From positions 1,364,001 through 1,428,000 of the forward strand of contig JAGKQI010000103.1 in assembly GCA_018806915.1 (NCBI GenBank): a DNA stretch of 64,000 bases. Reading direction: 5' to 3'. The notes below the pieces were generated by a model, which worked only from the letters and a program-made list of their open reading frames with translations, did no database searches and had not been told where the DNA came from. This document shows positions 52,620 to 64,000 of this stretch, piece by piece (position 1 is the first letter of the stretch; each line of letters opens with the position of its first letter). The position numbers were made by a program, and so were the translations under genes. Source of the stretch: Phytophthora colocasiae (lineage: Eukaryota > Oomycota > Peronosporomycetes > Peronosporales > Peronosporaceae).

Positions 52620-55600
52620 TTATTTTGCAGGTTTGGACAGAGAGATGCATCGCTTGACGTAAGCTTGCGTCCATTCGGCAGGTGCACGGACGTCCTTCTT
52701 GCCGGGGTGAAGTTGCTGATAAATCTCCAGCATTTTGGTTTCTACCTTGCTTGCTAGCGCTGCCACACTCCTGTCAGTGGAAAGAATTTCTTGTAGTGCG
52801 TGAATCTCAGCAAGAAACTTGTTCGCCCCGCCGTAACCCACTCGTTTGCGTGCTGAGCCACCTTTGCCACTGAAGCTTTGCCACCACGGCTCGTCCTCTA
52901 ACATCTCGATAAATAATGCGCTCAACATCATCGAGGCGAAAGAGGTTTTTGCTCCCTTCTCGTCGTCCTTGCCATTTGGAAGCACGGTTGCAGGGTTGAC
53001 ATTCCGAACTGCTTTGTTAAGCTGATTGTTTGTCAGGACATCCAGGAGTTCCTTCGCAACCACACCAGCGAATAAAGAGCTTGGTGCGGATGTTTCCGAC
53101 ACGTCAGAAAGAGATTCGTCAGTAAGGTCCACCTCCTGCCAGCAAAACGACATCTTCATAAGGGACTGCGCGCATCGCTTCACTCCAATTATCACTAGCT
53201 TTTCCCACAAAACTGAATTCTACAAAACACATCGTATTAGCTCTTCGAAAGCACAAAACACAGTGACGTCGTACCTGGGCTTCCACTTCTCTATTTTGCA
53301 GCGCACTCTTAGGTAAATATTCTTGGAGGATATTCGTAGATCGAGTTGCACAATCATCTTGAATATACGCGGCGTTTGTGAGGATGCCGATGATGTGCTT
53401 TGGCCGCAACGATGATGATAATTTTGTTGATTCTAAGTATTGAAGTTCTTCAAAACTGTAGCGCACAAGCAGTTCGTCAGCTTCCCACACGACAACCTCG
53501 TGCACCTCAGCAAGACTACAATATTGCACACAAAACAAGTTAATAATCGCCGGATAATCAAGCTGAAGAGCACCTACTTGGATGTCGCACACGAAGGATT
53601 CATCACGCGTTGTACATCTCGCAGAAATTGTTGTACCAATGTGTAAAACGACCGTGCGCTCTGCGTCAGGATAATTTCATGCTCCATTTTGTTCTCGGGG
53701 TCGCGAATCATCCTGGATGTCATTTCCCACCGCTCTCGCTTGATCTCCTCCCGTATTGTGTTCTTGATAGCAATGCAGTAGCTTGTGAAAAACGACACGA
53801 GTCCTCGAGCTAAATGCGGGGCCAAATAGTGCGCAGTTGGTAAGCCTGCTAACTCCAGTTGCCGTGAGCCGTAGAACACATATCGGAGTGCGCTCGAAAC
53901 GTATTTGGCAACGGTCTTGAATTCCGATACGTCGATCGCCACACAACTGGCGGATAACGTCCCTGCTGCTGCAGACGAACTTCGAGATGATAAAGCACTT
54001 GGGTCATCTGGAAAAATGTGGTAAGTAACTTCACTAGCAAAATGCTCTAGCTGGGCTGATATCCAAACGGTCAAGGATATGAAATGGGAGCTCTTCTGTC
54101 CACGAAAACTACAAAACGGTTAACATTTGACGCAAATGTACAAGATTAGGCATCTGTACCTGTGTTCATAGTCCTCGTAGCACACCAGAAGAGATGTGAA
54201 AAATGTCCGAGAGAAATTGATGACGTAGTTGAGAGCATTACCGTACGACGGCACATGTCGAAGTTGCAGCGCGATTCGAACCGAGTAATTCTGCAAACAC
54301 ATCTCCGTCGCTAACTGGGTCTCGCCTAGCTGAATCAAAAAGTCCAGGTGGTTTTCTTTCTTGTGCATGCGCTCGGACGTTTGCAACGAAGCATTGAACT
54401 CATCCACTAACTTTTCGACAAGTAAATGCCGAAGTTCGTCGATCTGAAGAACATGATGATACATTTTAGATAGAAAGCAAGGTAAGCTAAAACAGAAATG
54501 ACTTACTTTTGCTTGTTGCGCCTCCGTTGCCGATTCAATCCCCTGTGTTTCCTTCCGCTTGTGTTCGAGCATGAGATGTGTGAATTGTTCATAATTTCTC
54601 TCGTATAGATACACCTCGAGGTCATAAATAAACTGATCCAACGCCATGCTTTGCTTCCGTTCTTCTGCTTTTTTGTCCACTGCTTTAAATTCTGGCTTCG
54701 GGGCTTGTTCTAGACACACAATTGAAATACACACGAATTAGTACATTCGCGTCGATTCTTGGCATCGCTTCTTACCAGGTGGAGCCTCCAACGCTACCCC
54801 TTTCAACGTTTGCATGGTTCGCCTACACTCCAGTACCAGCGCCTTCAGTTGCGACACGCTATTTTCCATCGTTTTGATCTCGTCTGCGGCCTGGATAAAC
54901 GACGTGTAGTTGGCGCTGATTTCCTCTTTTAAATCCTCAATAGTGTTTTCCTACGATAAGAAAGGGTCAGAAAACAAGAGCTTAAAGTGAAATTTCTGTT
55001 CCAAATTCACCTTTTGAGCAACCAGTTTTTTGCAGTGCGTGTCAATCTTCTGTTGTGTGTGCTTGCGTAGAAAATCTTCCGCATATTTCCTCGCGTTGAA
55101 CTGCTGGTTGGCCATGAGATTCGCTATCGATGGTCCTTTCAAGTTTAGATGATTTTTCGGTTGTTTCTGTGCTGCTGCCTCCACGAACTTAAATCTCCCT
55201 GGATCCATCACGTCGAAAACATGGGACTTCAACGGGACGATAAGCTTCTGATCAATCATTCCTTGGCCAACCTCCTGAATCAGTCCACTCGATAAATGCG
55301 GCAGTGATTTCTTCACGAACTCTGCAACATCTTTCGCAGAGAAGGACTTGCTGATCTGAATTTGCCACGAAAAAGCCTTCTTCATCTGTTCACACAGAGC
55401 TCGGATATCAATATCTTTAATGTCTTGAATATCTGCACCCTCTTTGTCTGCTTTGTTCTCCTTCCCTTCGATCGTAAGAGCTGGATCTTCCTGTGTTAAG
55501 GTATCTTCCTGTTTCTTCACTTGGGTAGCTCCAGTACCCTTCATCCCTGATACCGACTCAAGAGCTGCCATCCACAAGTCCCTCTCCTCTGTGCTCCTGG

Positions 55601-55961
55601 CTCGATATTCCTTCTTCTTCTTGAATAGAACCAATGTGAACACCCGCTGCTGTGGGTCACTAATGCTTTTCTGGACGGTCATAATCTCCATAGTGGCAAA
55701 GGAATTGGCTGGTTCTTTGGCCTCCATATTTTCAAAGTACATTAAATGTGTGGGCGTCAGTACGAACCGCCGCTTGGTCCAGTAGCCTGCGCGTCGCTAA
55801 CATTTACAATAAAAAAAAACAAATTAGCATTTACTTGAAGTATTCTATACTCGCCTTTTACGCAAATGAAACCAAAACCTTGCGTGCATTACTCTACGCA
55901 CCTTTCTCTCTAGAACTCCATCACGGATAGAGATACGTAGCGCCTCTGGAGCGCTCACCAT
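52620..55961 (-). CDS. Exo84-like exocyst subunit with N-terminal PH and DEP-like domains (959 aa)
   Basis: Eight exons (55961-55902, 55796-55011, 54950-54776, 54709-54507, 54443-54160, 54108-53578, 53515-53275, 53219-52620) join in frame to 959 residues. Residues about 10-100 are a PH domain, split by the first intron (IRDGVLERK, then RRAGYWTKRRFVLTPTHLMY and the closing Trp helix RDLWMAALESV). A DEP-like fold at about 145-215 follows (FSAKDVAEFVKKSLPHLSSG, GQGMIDQKLIVPL). From about 240 the Exo84/Vps51-type helical N-domain is seen (RKYAEDFLRKHTQQKIDTHC, then DLKEEISANYTSFIQAADEI). The rest fits the Exo84 C-terminal rods (LIQLGETQLATEMCLQNYSV, SRTFFTSLLVCYEDYEHR). Exo84 is an exocyst subunit that tethers secretory vesicles to the plasma membrane. 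In animal EXOC8 the PH domain lies after the N-helix, so the order here differs. Confidence 0.8.
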
Positions 55962-56320
55962 GACGCTGTATCCGAGCTCTCCAGTGCGGACGACGCTTCG
56001 CTTCAACTGAGAGTGGCTTTGTGATTGGTCAAACTAGTAAAAATAAGCTTAATTTTATTTAAGCTTAATAAAGGCTTATTTAAGCTCACTGAGTTAGTTG
56101 GGGTAAACATCACACTCTAGCGCGCTCAATACAGCGAAATGAGAGGCGTAACTTGGCATACATTTAGAATGTATCTTCACGAACATACCTGCATTGCGCC
56201 ACAGCAGAGGAGTGCTTGTAGCGAGCGCACCACCACGATGAAGCACTGGATACGAGCTCTCTATCCCCAACCACCGAGGTAAAAAAATTCTTTTAAAAAA
56301 GTGCTTTTTATTTGAAAAAG
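55962..56320. other. Intergenic stretch with A/T-rich palindromic repeats
   Basis: At about 56044-56090 the words TAAGCTTAA, TTTAAGCTTAATAAA and GGCTTATTTAAGCTC follow each other; TTAAGCTTAA is a perfect palindrome and occurs nearly twice. A second segment (about 56222-56272) weakly resembles the region around the Exo84 start codon (about 55940-55985). No gene seen. Confidence 0.5.
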
Positions 56321-59300
56321 TTAGTTGAAGTTGTCGAAGTCGCCAAAACCTTCAGAAGTGGTCGATGGGGCAGCGCTGAAGTCCCCGAACTCCCCGAAAC
56401 CATTGCTACCTATGGCTTCTGTCGTGTTTGTAGGGGTTTCGGTGTCTGTTGACGCTGAAGCTGTCTTAAAATCTCCAAATTCGCCAAATCCGGAGTCCTC
56501 TGTAGCTGCTACAGGTGAAAATGGCGAGGTACCCGACGTCTCTGCCTTAGTCTCGATCGGAGCTGCAGTATTTTCAGCTGTTGAAGCGGAGTTAAAGTCG
56601 CCAAAATCACCAAACCCACTGCTATCAGCGGCTACGGGTGAGAACGGCGAGTTCCCGCTGGTATTGGCCGCTTCCGTTGGCTCCGATGGTGCCGCAGCAC
56701 TTCCAGACGCAGAATTGAAGTCTCCGAACGCTTCAAAACTGGAACTAGAGCTGTCTTGGGCTACAGGTGAGAATGGAGAGTGGCCTGAAGCCTCGACCGG
56801 TTTGTCCGCACTAAATGAAGGTGTAGAGCTGTCTGGAGCTGCGTTGAAAGCACTGAAGCTATTAAAATCGTTCGTGTCTGCAGCAACCGGGGAGAAAGGA
56901 GAGTTTCCTGATGGTTTCTCAGACGTAGGGGCGCTATCAGCGGATGCTGGAGGCGCGTTGATGTCACCGAACGCATCTAGCCCTCTACCAGGAGCCGAAG
57001 CAACAGGAGAAGGCAACAGGTTCCCAGTTGAGTCTTGCTTTGCTGGCTCAGATGATACTATACTGTCTGGAGCAGCACTAAAGTCGTTCACTCCACTGTT
57101 GTCTGCAGCAACTGGAGAGAAGATTAAATTCTCTGTAGCAACAGCTGAGCTCGCTAGCGTTGCACTGTCATTAGACACTGGCTCAGACGGGAAAGCATCG
57201 AACGCTGGAGTCTCCGTTGTGGCTGGAGATGGTGAAGCAGAGAACGGAGAGTTGTCAGGAGAAGCCGTGGGAGCCGTAAAGTCGACAGAAGCTTGCTCTG
57301 AGTTGATATTGGCTGCAGCAGGTGAAGGCACAGGCGAAAATGGAGAGTTTCCAGGAGTATCGGCAGTGTTGGGGACATCAAAACCAGTAAAGGCATTGCC
57401 ATCCGTCGCAGCGGGCGAAGGAGACGGCGAGAACGGCGAGAACGGAGACGCCTCAACTGCAGGTGACGATGCATGAGCAGGAACTCCCGCAGAGACTGGA
57501 GTAACGACCGAGTCGAAGGCGCTAGCGTTTGCAGGCGACGGAATAGGAGAAAACGGAGACTTTCCAGGCGTGTCACTAGCATCTGCCGGCGCTGCCTCAG
57601 TGGAAGGTAGGGCTGCAAAGTCACCAAACGCATTAAAGCTGTCATTTCCAGCAGGCGTCGGTGAAAATGGCGAACCGAACGGAGCTGCAGCAGCTGGCGA
57701 CGGACTTGGACTTGCAATTGATCGCGGTGCTGAGTCGAAGTTGCTGAACCCGTTGAATCCACTACTGTCAGTTGCATCTGGCGAAAACGCGGATAATGAA
57801 GGTGCGTTGGGTGTTGCCACTGGAGATGGCAAAGCGTTCGAGCCATCAAGAGATAGAGGAGCGGGTGCAAAAGCATTGGCAGCCCCAACTGAACCACGTC
57901 CTGACACTGGTGGGGAGGCAGCGTCGATCAACGGGGTTTGTGACTCTAGGGACAGCTTCTGCTGCAACTTTGCACTCAGCACAGCTTCTTCCAGTTCGCC
58001 TTCGTTCCTTGAGATGTCGTACTGCAGCTGCTGGATCAACTGCTTCTGGTTCTCAACTAAACCTCGCAGACTGCGTTCTACTGCGTGTCTGGTTTGCTCT
58101 TCGGCCGGATTCCCAATTGCAGCGGACGTAGAGTTCGTGGCAGAGCGCAGATCTTCCCGCTTCATCACCAGGGTTACAAGCTCATGACGCAGCTCATCGA
58201 GTTCGCGGAGCTTTTCGGAAATCATCGCAATAGTTGTCTGTTTGCGCTCCACACCTGCAAGAGCTTGGATAACCTCCTCGTTCTGTTGGTCCAGTTGACT
58301 CACAACCATTTTCTCCTCTTCGGCACTCATGAATGGTTTCTCTGGAGTCGTTGGCGACTGCGGAACACCAAAACCCTCAGTCCCAAATCCTGAATATGAC
58401 TGCTGAGGAGTCTGAAAACCTGCCGTCTGCGCTTGCGGCATCTGAATACGCTCACTGCTACCAAAACTGCGTGGAGGAAGCAGTTGAACTGGCTGGGGAG
58501 GCAGTGGAGCCATCCCCATCCCACTGAAGCTGGACATTGAGTTCATGGACGATGCGGAGTTGGTACGGTCCCTTCCGGTGTCACTTGCAACGCTAGGCGT
58601 CTGTGGAGTCGATAAATGGCCAAAATCCTGCTGTGTTGGCGCTGAAAACTCTCCACGTATGCTTCCAGTTGGGGTAGGGACAGTGGGTTCGCCAAATCCT
58701 CCTGAATGGCTGCTCGGAGCAGTCTCAACATGGTTAAAAGAGCTGTCTCGCGATGATTTTGGTGTCGAGGATGCAAAGCTTGGCAGCGGAACATCCTCAA
58801 CAGTTGACAGGGAATCAAAAGCCGACATGCCTTCAGGTTTGGGAGGCGGTACAGGCTCTTGCTGCACCGGGACTCCATTATGTGATGGAGGGCCTGATGT
58901 CTGAGAGCCGAAAGCATCCGGAGCGGACACACCTCCACTAGTTCCGAAGGCTGTTTCTCCAAGCTCCCTCGGCAGCGTCGGTGGCATGGGTAGACCGCGT
59001 TTACTGATACAAACGATCAAGTGCATCGCCACGTAGAACTCCTGAACGCTGAGCTTACTATCCTGCGTCACATCTGCCATCGCCCAGACATCTCGCAGTA
59101 CCTGCATCCAATGAATTCCGCTGTTAGCTTCACACTTAAACTGTAGCTTCTCCAGTTTGTAAACGTACATTGCGGTCAAGTCCAGACATCTGAAACAGCG
59201 CCACAGCTTCGGCTCCCATAAGAAACCCGTCACGATCCGTATCATATTGCTGGAACACGATATCATACTTGCTCTTCTCATCAGTAGTAAGCCCGTAAGC

Positions 59301-59864
59301 TCCATGACTCGTTTGCTGAACAGATCCAAATGCCGCTGAAGACTGAGCTGCTTGAGGCTGAGCTGGAACTCCGAAAGCCTGAGACTGACTCTGAGTCTGA
59401 GGTTGAGGATGCATCTGAGGTTGAGGCTGCATCTGAGCTTGTGGCACCCCCTCCATCATGGGAAGAGGGAACTGCACGGATGCCAATTGAAGAAACCTCT
59501 GCAATGATACGTGTTCTCCTCTCTGCGCCATTCCAATGAGTCTCATAGCCACGTAGAACTCGTTGCGCGACAGCTCACTCCTCCTCTGAGAGTCTGCAAT
59601 GCTCCACACCTCGCGTAGAACAGCCTTATCCAAGTGAGAGCGCGTAAAGAATGCGACTGCTTGCTGTCCGTTGATGGCGTTGCGGCGCTGCTCGTCCACG
59701 TGGGCGAATAGTGCGTCATAGTACTGTTGTTCCTGAGGAGACGGAGGAGTCCACGTGTGGAGCGCAGGAGAATTCCCGCCGCTCTGTGTGGCGTAGTTAC
59801 CAGCGTTGCCATAGAACTGCTGCTGTTGCTGCGGGTTGTACGTGGCGTAGTGCTGCGGGTTCAT
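56321..59864 (-). CDS. Eps15/Ede1-like EH-domain endocytic scaffold (1158 aa)
   Basis: Two exons, 59864-59169 and 59101-56321, join in phase 0 inside the second EH domain, giving 1158 residues. EH1 lies at about 45-120 (HLDKAVLREVWSIADSQRRS, NEFYVAMRLIG) and EH2 at about 195-275 (YDTDRDGFLMGAEAVALFQM with a canonical calcium loop, then LRDVWAMADVTQDSKLSVQE). Gln/Pro-rich linkers surround them. A coiled coil at about 455-620 (VSQLDQQNEEVIQALAGVER onward) is followed by 540 residues of degenerate repeats built on SPFSPVA and FGDF words, ending EGFGDFDNFN. EH domains bind NPF motifs; Eps15-type proteins nucleate clathrin-coated pits and the Phe/Asp words may bind adaptor appendages. Domain order matches Eps15/Ede1, without a UIM or UBA that I can see. 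Confidence 0.9.
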
Positions 59865-60029
59865 CGTGGGGGAGGGGCGACACCAAGCGCACGAATAAGT
59901 CGAAGCCGTTATGATACGAGGAGCGAAACGTACGTCGTACTTAGTGTGTTCATGCAACTTAAATTGACGTTGAAGCAGTTAAGTTGCGGCAAAGTGCTCG
60001 CTGTCTCTTCTTCCTATCTTGCTGGTGCT

Positions 60030-62334
60030 TTACTTTTTCGCCTTCTTGGCACCAGAACCGGCAGGACGACCTGGTTTGCGCTTGGCATTACGAGCGATCG
60101 GCGGAGGAAGTGTCACTGGACAGCAACAACAGCACAAAATTTAGTCAGAGTTTCACGCTACGAGATGGAAGTTTTGGACGACGTACCATCAGTGAACTCG
60201 ATGGCAAACACCTGGTTAATGCCCACTGCAAGCTTCTCAATAGTCGGGAGAGTTGGCACCTTGGTGGGCGTGTCCACTGGACCAGTCACAGGATCGCCCA
60301 GACCCAATTGACCAAGCTGGTTGCGACCCCACGAGTACACCTCGCCTGTAGTTGTAAGAGCGGCCGAGAAGTCGTCACCGCAGCCGATCTGCTTGACAAT
60401 TCCGAACGGGGCTACATGCACTGGTGCAGTCACCGCGTTCTCTTCCGGTGTCTCCCCACGCTTAACACCAAGTTGACCGAACTCATTGTCGCCCATGGCA
60501 AACAGTCGACCATCAGCCAAAAGCACGAGCGTGTGCTGAGCACCGCACGCAACAAACTTGACCACGTCTTCCTTCAAAGCCTAAAGGAAGCAACGTTAAT
60601 ACGCTGCAGGAGACTGTAAGATATCCTACTGATGAGTACCAACCTGGACAAACCGAGGGCGAGGGACACGGAATTGAGAGCGGAAGAACTTGGACTGGCT
60701 TGCAACTGGAGCTGGCTTCGGATGACCCACTTGACCTACAGAGCCAGTCGTTAGTAATTGTTCACCCAAGCAACACTACCTTAATGTCCTGGTACGTACC
60801 ACGATCGCCGTAACCCCACGTCCAAAGACTCTTGGTTCTAAAAGCACGGATTCATATAATACTTGTCAGTCTTACGCCTTATAGTCAGTCCAAAGGGGTG
60901 AAAGAGGACGCACCCAGCAACGACAGCAGCAGCATGAGACCGCCCAGCAGCTAGGTGCGTGATGTCACGACCGAGCAAGAACTCTCCAGGCTCATCGATA
61001 TCCTGATTTTCAGGCTGCACACAGAGAGCGTTAGCTTCAATGTTACTCGAACTACCTGCAACTGCATCTTACACTGGTGAAATCCGAAGCATCGTTATTG
61101 AGAAGCTGCGGGACCCACTGGTTCTTGTTAGACGCGTCGCCCAGTTGTCCTTGAGTGTTCGAGCCCATACTCATGAACACGCCTGGCTGTTTAGTGTTGA
61201 ACTGGTCATCGTCGCCGTTGTCCTTCGTCGTCATGACAACAAAATCTCCACCACAAGCAGCTGCGGACAACCATTCACAGTCTGTCAGTACACGAATTAA
61301 AAACCCTTGCAGATACGGCAATTACCAAGATTGACAGGCACTTCAAGTTCTCTCAAAGCAGAAATCTTCTTTGGGATCTTCTTATTCTTGTTCTCCTGGT
61401 GACCAAGCTGTCCAAGCTCACCATTTCCCCACGTGTAGGCATGGCCTTCCGTAGTGATAACAACACCGAAGTTGGCACCAGCATGGATCTGCGAAAATCT
61501 GTAGCAATTTGTATATGTAACTCAACTGTACGAAGAAGTTCAACTTTTCAAGACTTCTTACCTTCCTTCACCCTTGGAACGTTTGTCTTCCGTCATGGAT
61601 TCCAACTGCACATTTATACGCACACCGGTTAATATTCGGTAAACATCATCCTCGTGAAAATCTTCAGTAACGCACCAAGCGGAAGTGCACCAGCTTCTCG
61701 TGCATCACGTCTTGGTGTCCCAACTGACCGACCAAACCCGTTCCAACCGAATACAAGTTCGCGTCGTTGCACAACACGTACGTACACGTCTCAGTGCTCG
61801 CGATGTCCAATACACCAATGCCGTCCAGCTCGTGCACTTTCGTAGGCGTCCAGATCACCTTGGCCTCGGAATCTGGAAGCCCCAACTGCCAATTACCCCA
61901 ACCACAACAATGTTAATAACACTCACTCCAGTCATTGTATCACTTGTAACACTGGCAAATAACGTACTTGGCCATCCTCGTTGTCCCCCCACACGAAAAC
62001 TGAGGACACCGGTGTCTTTCCTTCTTCTAAAAAGACCACAACCGTTAGAAGCAACGCCTCTATATATCAAGTAAAGTTGCAGCAACAACATACCGAGCTT
62101 GGGGATACGACCGGCACAGAACTTGCAGAACCAATCGCCTTCGGGAACTGCCGGTTTGCGAGCGAAGTTGTTGCGAGCGAAGTTGTTGCGCGGCTTGGTG
62201 TTGCAGCAGGTGCAGCCCTGCACGCAGGCAGTGTGGAAGGCACGATCACAGCCGTCGCACAAGACCAGGAACTCCTCATCGTCCTCTTTGCCGCACACGC
62301 GGCAGGCGTCTTCGCTCATTTCCATGGGCGCCAT
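60030..62334 (-). CDS. PHD finger - RCC1 propeller - AT-hook-like protein (541 aa)
   Basis: Eleven exons (62334-62094, 62026-61968, 61885-61676, 61605-61562, 61498-61326, 61260-61073, 61014-60914, 60837-60800, 60735-60644, 60580-60187, 60115-60030) join in frame to 541 residues. Residues 8-75 form a PHD finger: CRVCGKEDDEEFLVLCDGCD, FHTACVQG, WFCKFC, a C4HC3 set with an insert that contains a doubled NNFAR. From about 85 six to seven RCC1 blades follow, each with a WGxNxxGQLG-type turn (VWGDNEDGQLGL, TWGNGELGQLGH, MSMGSNTQGQLGD, TWGYGDRGQVGH, AMGDNEFGQLGV, SWGRNQLGQLGL), enough for one propeller. The C-terminus NAKRKPGRPAGSGAKKAKK is an AT-hook-like basic tail. I infer a nuclear chromatin reader. 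RCC1-like propellers can act as GTPase exchange factors or histone binders; which applies is unknown. Confidence 0.88.
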
Positions 62335-62700
62335 CGTCACAAAACGCTATGGATAAGTCCTCCGATTGCAAAGTGGTTCGTAACGACACAAAAAAACTTT
62401 CAGCACTGACAGTGTGGACCACGTGACGTCCGTTGCAAAATTGAAGCTGTAGACGAGTGTGTCGTTGGTCTTGCAAGGGAACAAACTCCACCTTTAGCAA
62501 CCGCAAGTAAATTTCACCATCTACTGCATCATTCAAAAGGATCGTCATTTGCAGCTTTTACTTTCGAAACCAAGCAGAGGACGAGACAGGAACGCAGGTG
62601 GGAAAATGCAACAGCTTGGACAAGGCGCAGCAGTGCGTCGTCGTTGTCTTCGTGGCCTTGTTGAGTGGGTGCGGCGCATGAAGCAGCCAGCAGTCGGTGC

Positions 62701-64000
62701 TCAACGGGAGCGCAGCACAACGACCATGTGGTCGCCCTTATAGCCGAGCTGTCGTGCTGCCTGACCCGGAGGCAGAATAAAGATCTTGAAGCCCTGTGGT
62801 TCCATCTCTAAAGCCCCTCCGGCGCGAGCGTGGCCACCACGACCCTGGATGAGGTAGTCCACGAACTCTCGGTAACCGTTCGCGTCGGCCATTGATTCGG
62901 GCTTGAGTTCGTACACAACCCTCCTTACGTTCGGCCGCTCGAGTTGCAAGAACTCGGAGGACTTGCTTAGGTGTGGCAGTGATACCACGTCCAGATACAA
63001 TGGCCTGTACAACATAGACGAATTGAGTGAGCTTTAATGTGATAACAAGTGATTTACAAATATCAACGTACAATTGGCGGTTGAAACCAACGGAGAGCGA
63101 CGATGCTCTGCAGCGACACTTGACCTTGCCACTACGCTTGAGCTCGAAGTTCCACTCGCTTGGAGTCTATACAATAAAAAATCAAACACCATGGGTTAAG
63201 TCATCGGCAAGACTTGCAACTGCAGTCACAAACTTACGTCAAACGGACGAGGCTCCATCATGCGAGGGCTATCGGGTAGTGGTCCCATAGGCCCGTTAAA
63301 TGGACGCTGCATCATGTCTGGCGGAGGACCGCCACGCTCCCAGCTTCGGTCTCTTTTGCGTATGTCGCCTGAATGTGGCCGATTCGGGCTGCGACTCCGG
63401 CCTCGAGGAGGAAACATGTTTGGAGGTCCTCCATTCATCGGAGGCGGACCTCGATCGTCAAAGCGGGGCCCAAAGCCGCCACCACGCATAGGACTAAAAG
63501 GACCATTCGGCGGTGGACCTCTGCCTCTATCATCAAATGGAGGCGGGCCACCAGGACCACGGCCGCCAAAACCACCCCGTGGTGGGCTCCTTGGACCTCC
63601 GGAACCCGGTCGATTGTCAGAGCCAGGACCAAAACCACGTGGAGGACTTCTTGGACCACCAGATCCCGGTCGGTTGTCAGGACCAGGTCCGAAGCCGTTG
63701 CCGTTGCGTGGTGGGCTACGGGGTCCGGGAGGACCACGAGGTGGACTGCGACCGCCAGGGCCACGTCCGCCCATCATGTCACCGCGAGGACTGCCGCGTC
63801 CTGGACCTGGGCCATCGCGAAAATCTCGTCGAGGACCACCTCGACCAGGACTCATTGGCGGACCGCGGCGGAAATCATCGCGAGGAGGAGATCGTCCTCG
63901 AGGACCATCACCAGGAGGACCGTTGCGTCGCGGGCTACCACGTCCGCCGCCGAAACCACCACGGGGTGGACTGCGGCCACCACCAAAATCATTTCGCGGT
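62701..64000 (-). CDS. Arg/Gly/Pro-rich SPOC-like domain protein, 5' end outside window
   Basis: Three exons are seen: from beyond 64000 to 63238, 63166-63072, and 63004-62701; phases agree. The first exon encodes repeats of SPPRG, GPRSPPRG, PGSGG and FGPG words, an RGG/RS-like disordered region. It ends in an SRSPNRPHSGDIRKRDRSWE stretch. The last two exons (about 133 residues) form a compact domain: WNFELKRSGKVKCRCRASSL, LPHLSKSSEFLQLERPNVRR, ESMADANGYREFVDYLIQGR, GFKIFILPPGQAARQLGYKG. The order of strands, the Arg-containing helix and the closing LPP segment fit a SPOC-like domain, found in RNA-binding transcription and splicing factors. No RRM is seen in the part present. Probable nuclear RNA-related role by family. 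Confidence 0.8.

Noticed and set aside
56325..57476. 383-codon plus-strand frame, with another of 205 codons at 57570-58187
   Set aside because: They are antisense to the repetitive tail of the Eps15-like protein; the repeats lack stops on both strands.

Overview
The window is nuclear DNA of a eukaryote, most probably an oomycete of the Phytophthora type. Reasons: genes are packed on both strands about 0.1-0.5 kb apart; introns are short (about 45-110 bp, GT...AG, some with a CTAAC branch site); several starts are preceded by a TCATTC-type initiator followed by a TTT-containing element, the known oomycete core promoter; the gene set includes a flagellar protein (CFAP65) expected in an organism with zoospores; and the mobile elements (Helitron-type helicase, pogo-type element) fit. 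I read no database, so family names rest on motif recognition.

Layout. 0-24 kb is a gene-dense core: a coiled-coil protein with Sfi1-like repeats, an MSS51-type mitochondrial protein, a PX-VPS9 Rab5 exchange factor, CFAP65, deoxyhypusine synthase, a large solenoid protein with a C-terminal zinc motif, and the SPB1 rRNA methyltransferase. At 24-28 kb lies a multi-exon membrane metallophosphoesterase whose 5' end runs into a Helitron-type helicase. The stretch 28-35.5 kb is a transposon and repeat island: an intact helicase frame, a 1.19 kb pogo-type element with perfect terminal inverted repeats, a GGATCC-rich minisatellite, and two decayed reading frames. At 35.5-41.2 kb gene density returns: VTI1 SNARE, a WW-domain kinesin-14, and a PB1/LIR/UBA protein. 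41.2-44.4 kb is gene-poor with decayed coding sequence. From 44.4 to 64 kb: a small unknown gene with a 13-nt first exon, a Rad23-like UBL-UBA protein, a coiled-coil membrane protein, a multipass membrane protein, two tandem beta-carbonic anhydrases, a PH/DEP/Exo84 exocyst subunit, an Eps15-like EH protein, a PHD-RCC1-AT-hook protein, and the 3' part of an Arg/Gly/Pro-rich SPOC protein that leaves the window.

Themes. Membrane traffic is well represented (VPS9 GEF, VTI1, Exo84, Eps15-like, possibly the solenoid protein). Flagellum/basal body and microtubule functions are also present (CFAP65, the Sfi1-like protein, kinesin-14), as are ubiquitin and autophagy adaptors (PB1-UBA, UBL-UBA). I see no operon-like organisation; neighbours are probably independent. 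The most unusual items are domain combinations (PHD-RCC1-AT-hook, PH-DEP-Exo84, WW-kinesin-14, PB1-LIR-UBA) and the structured repeat island.
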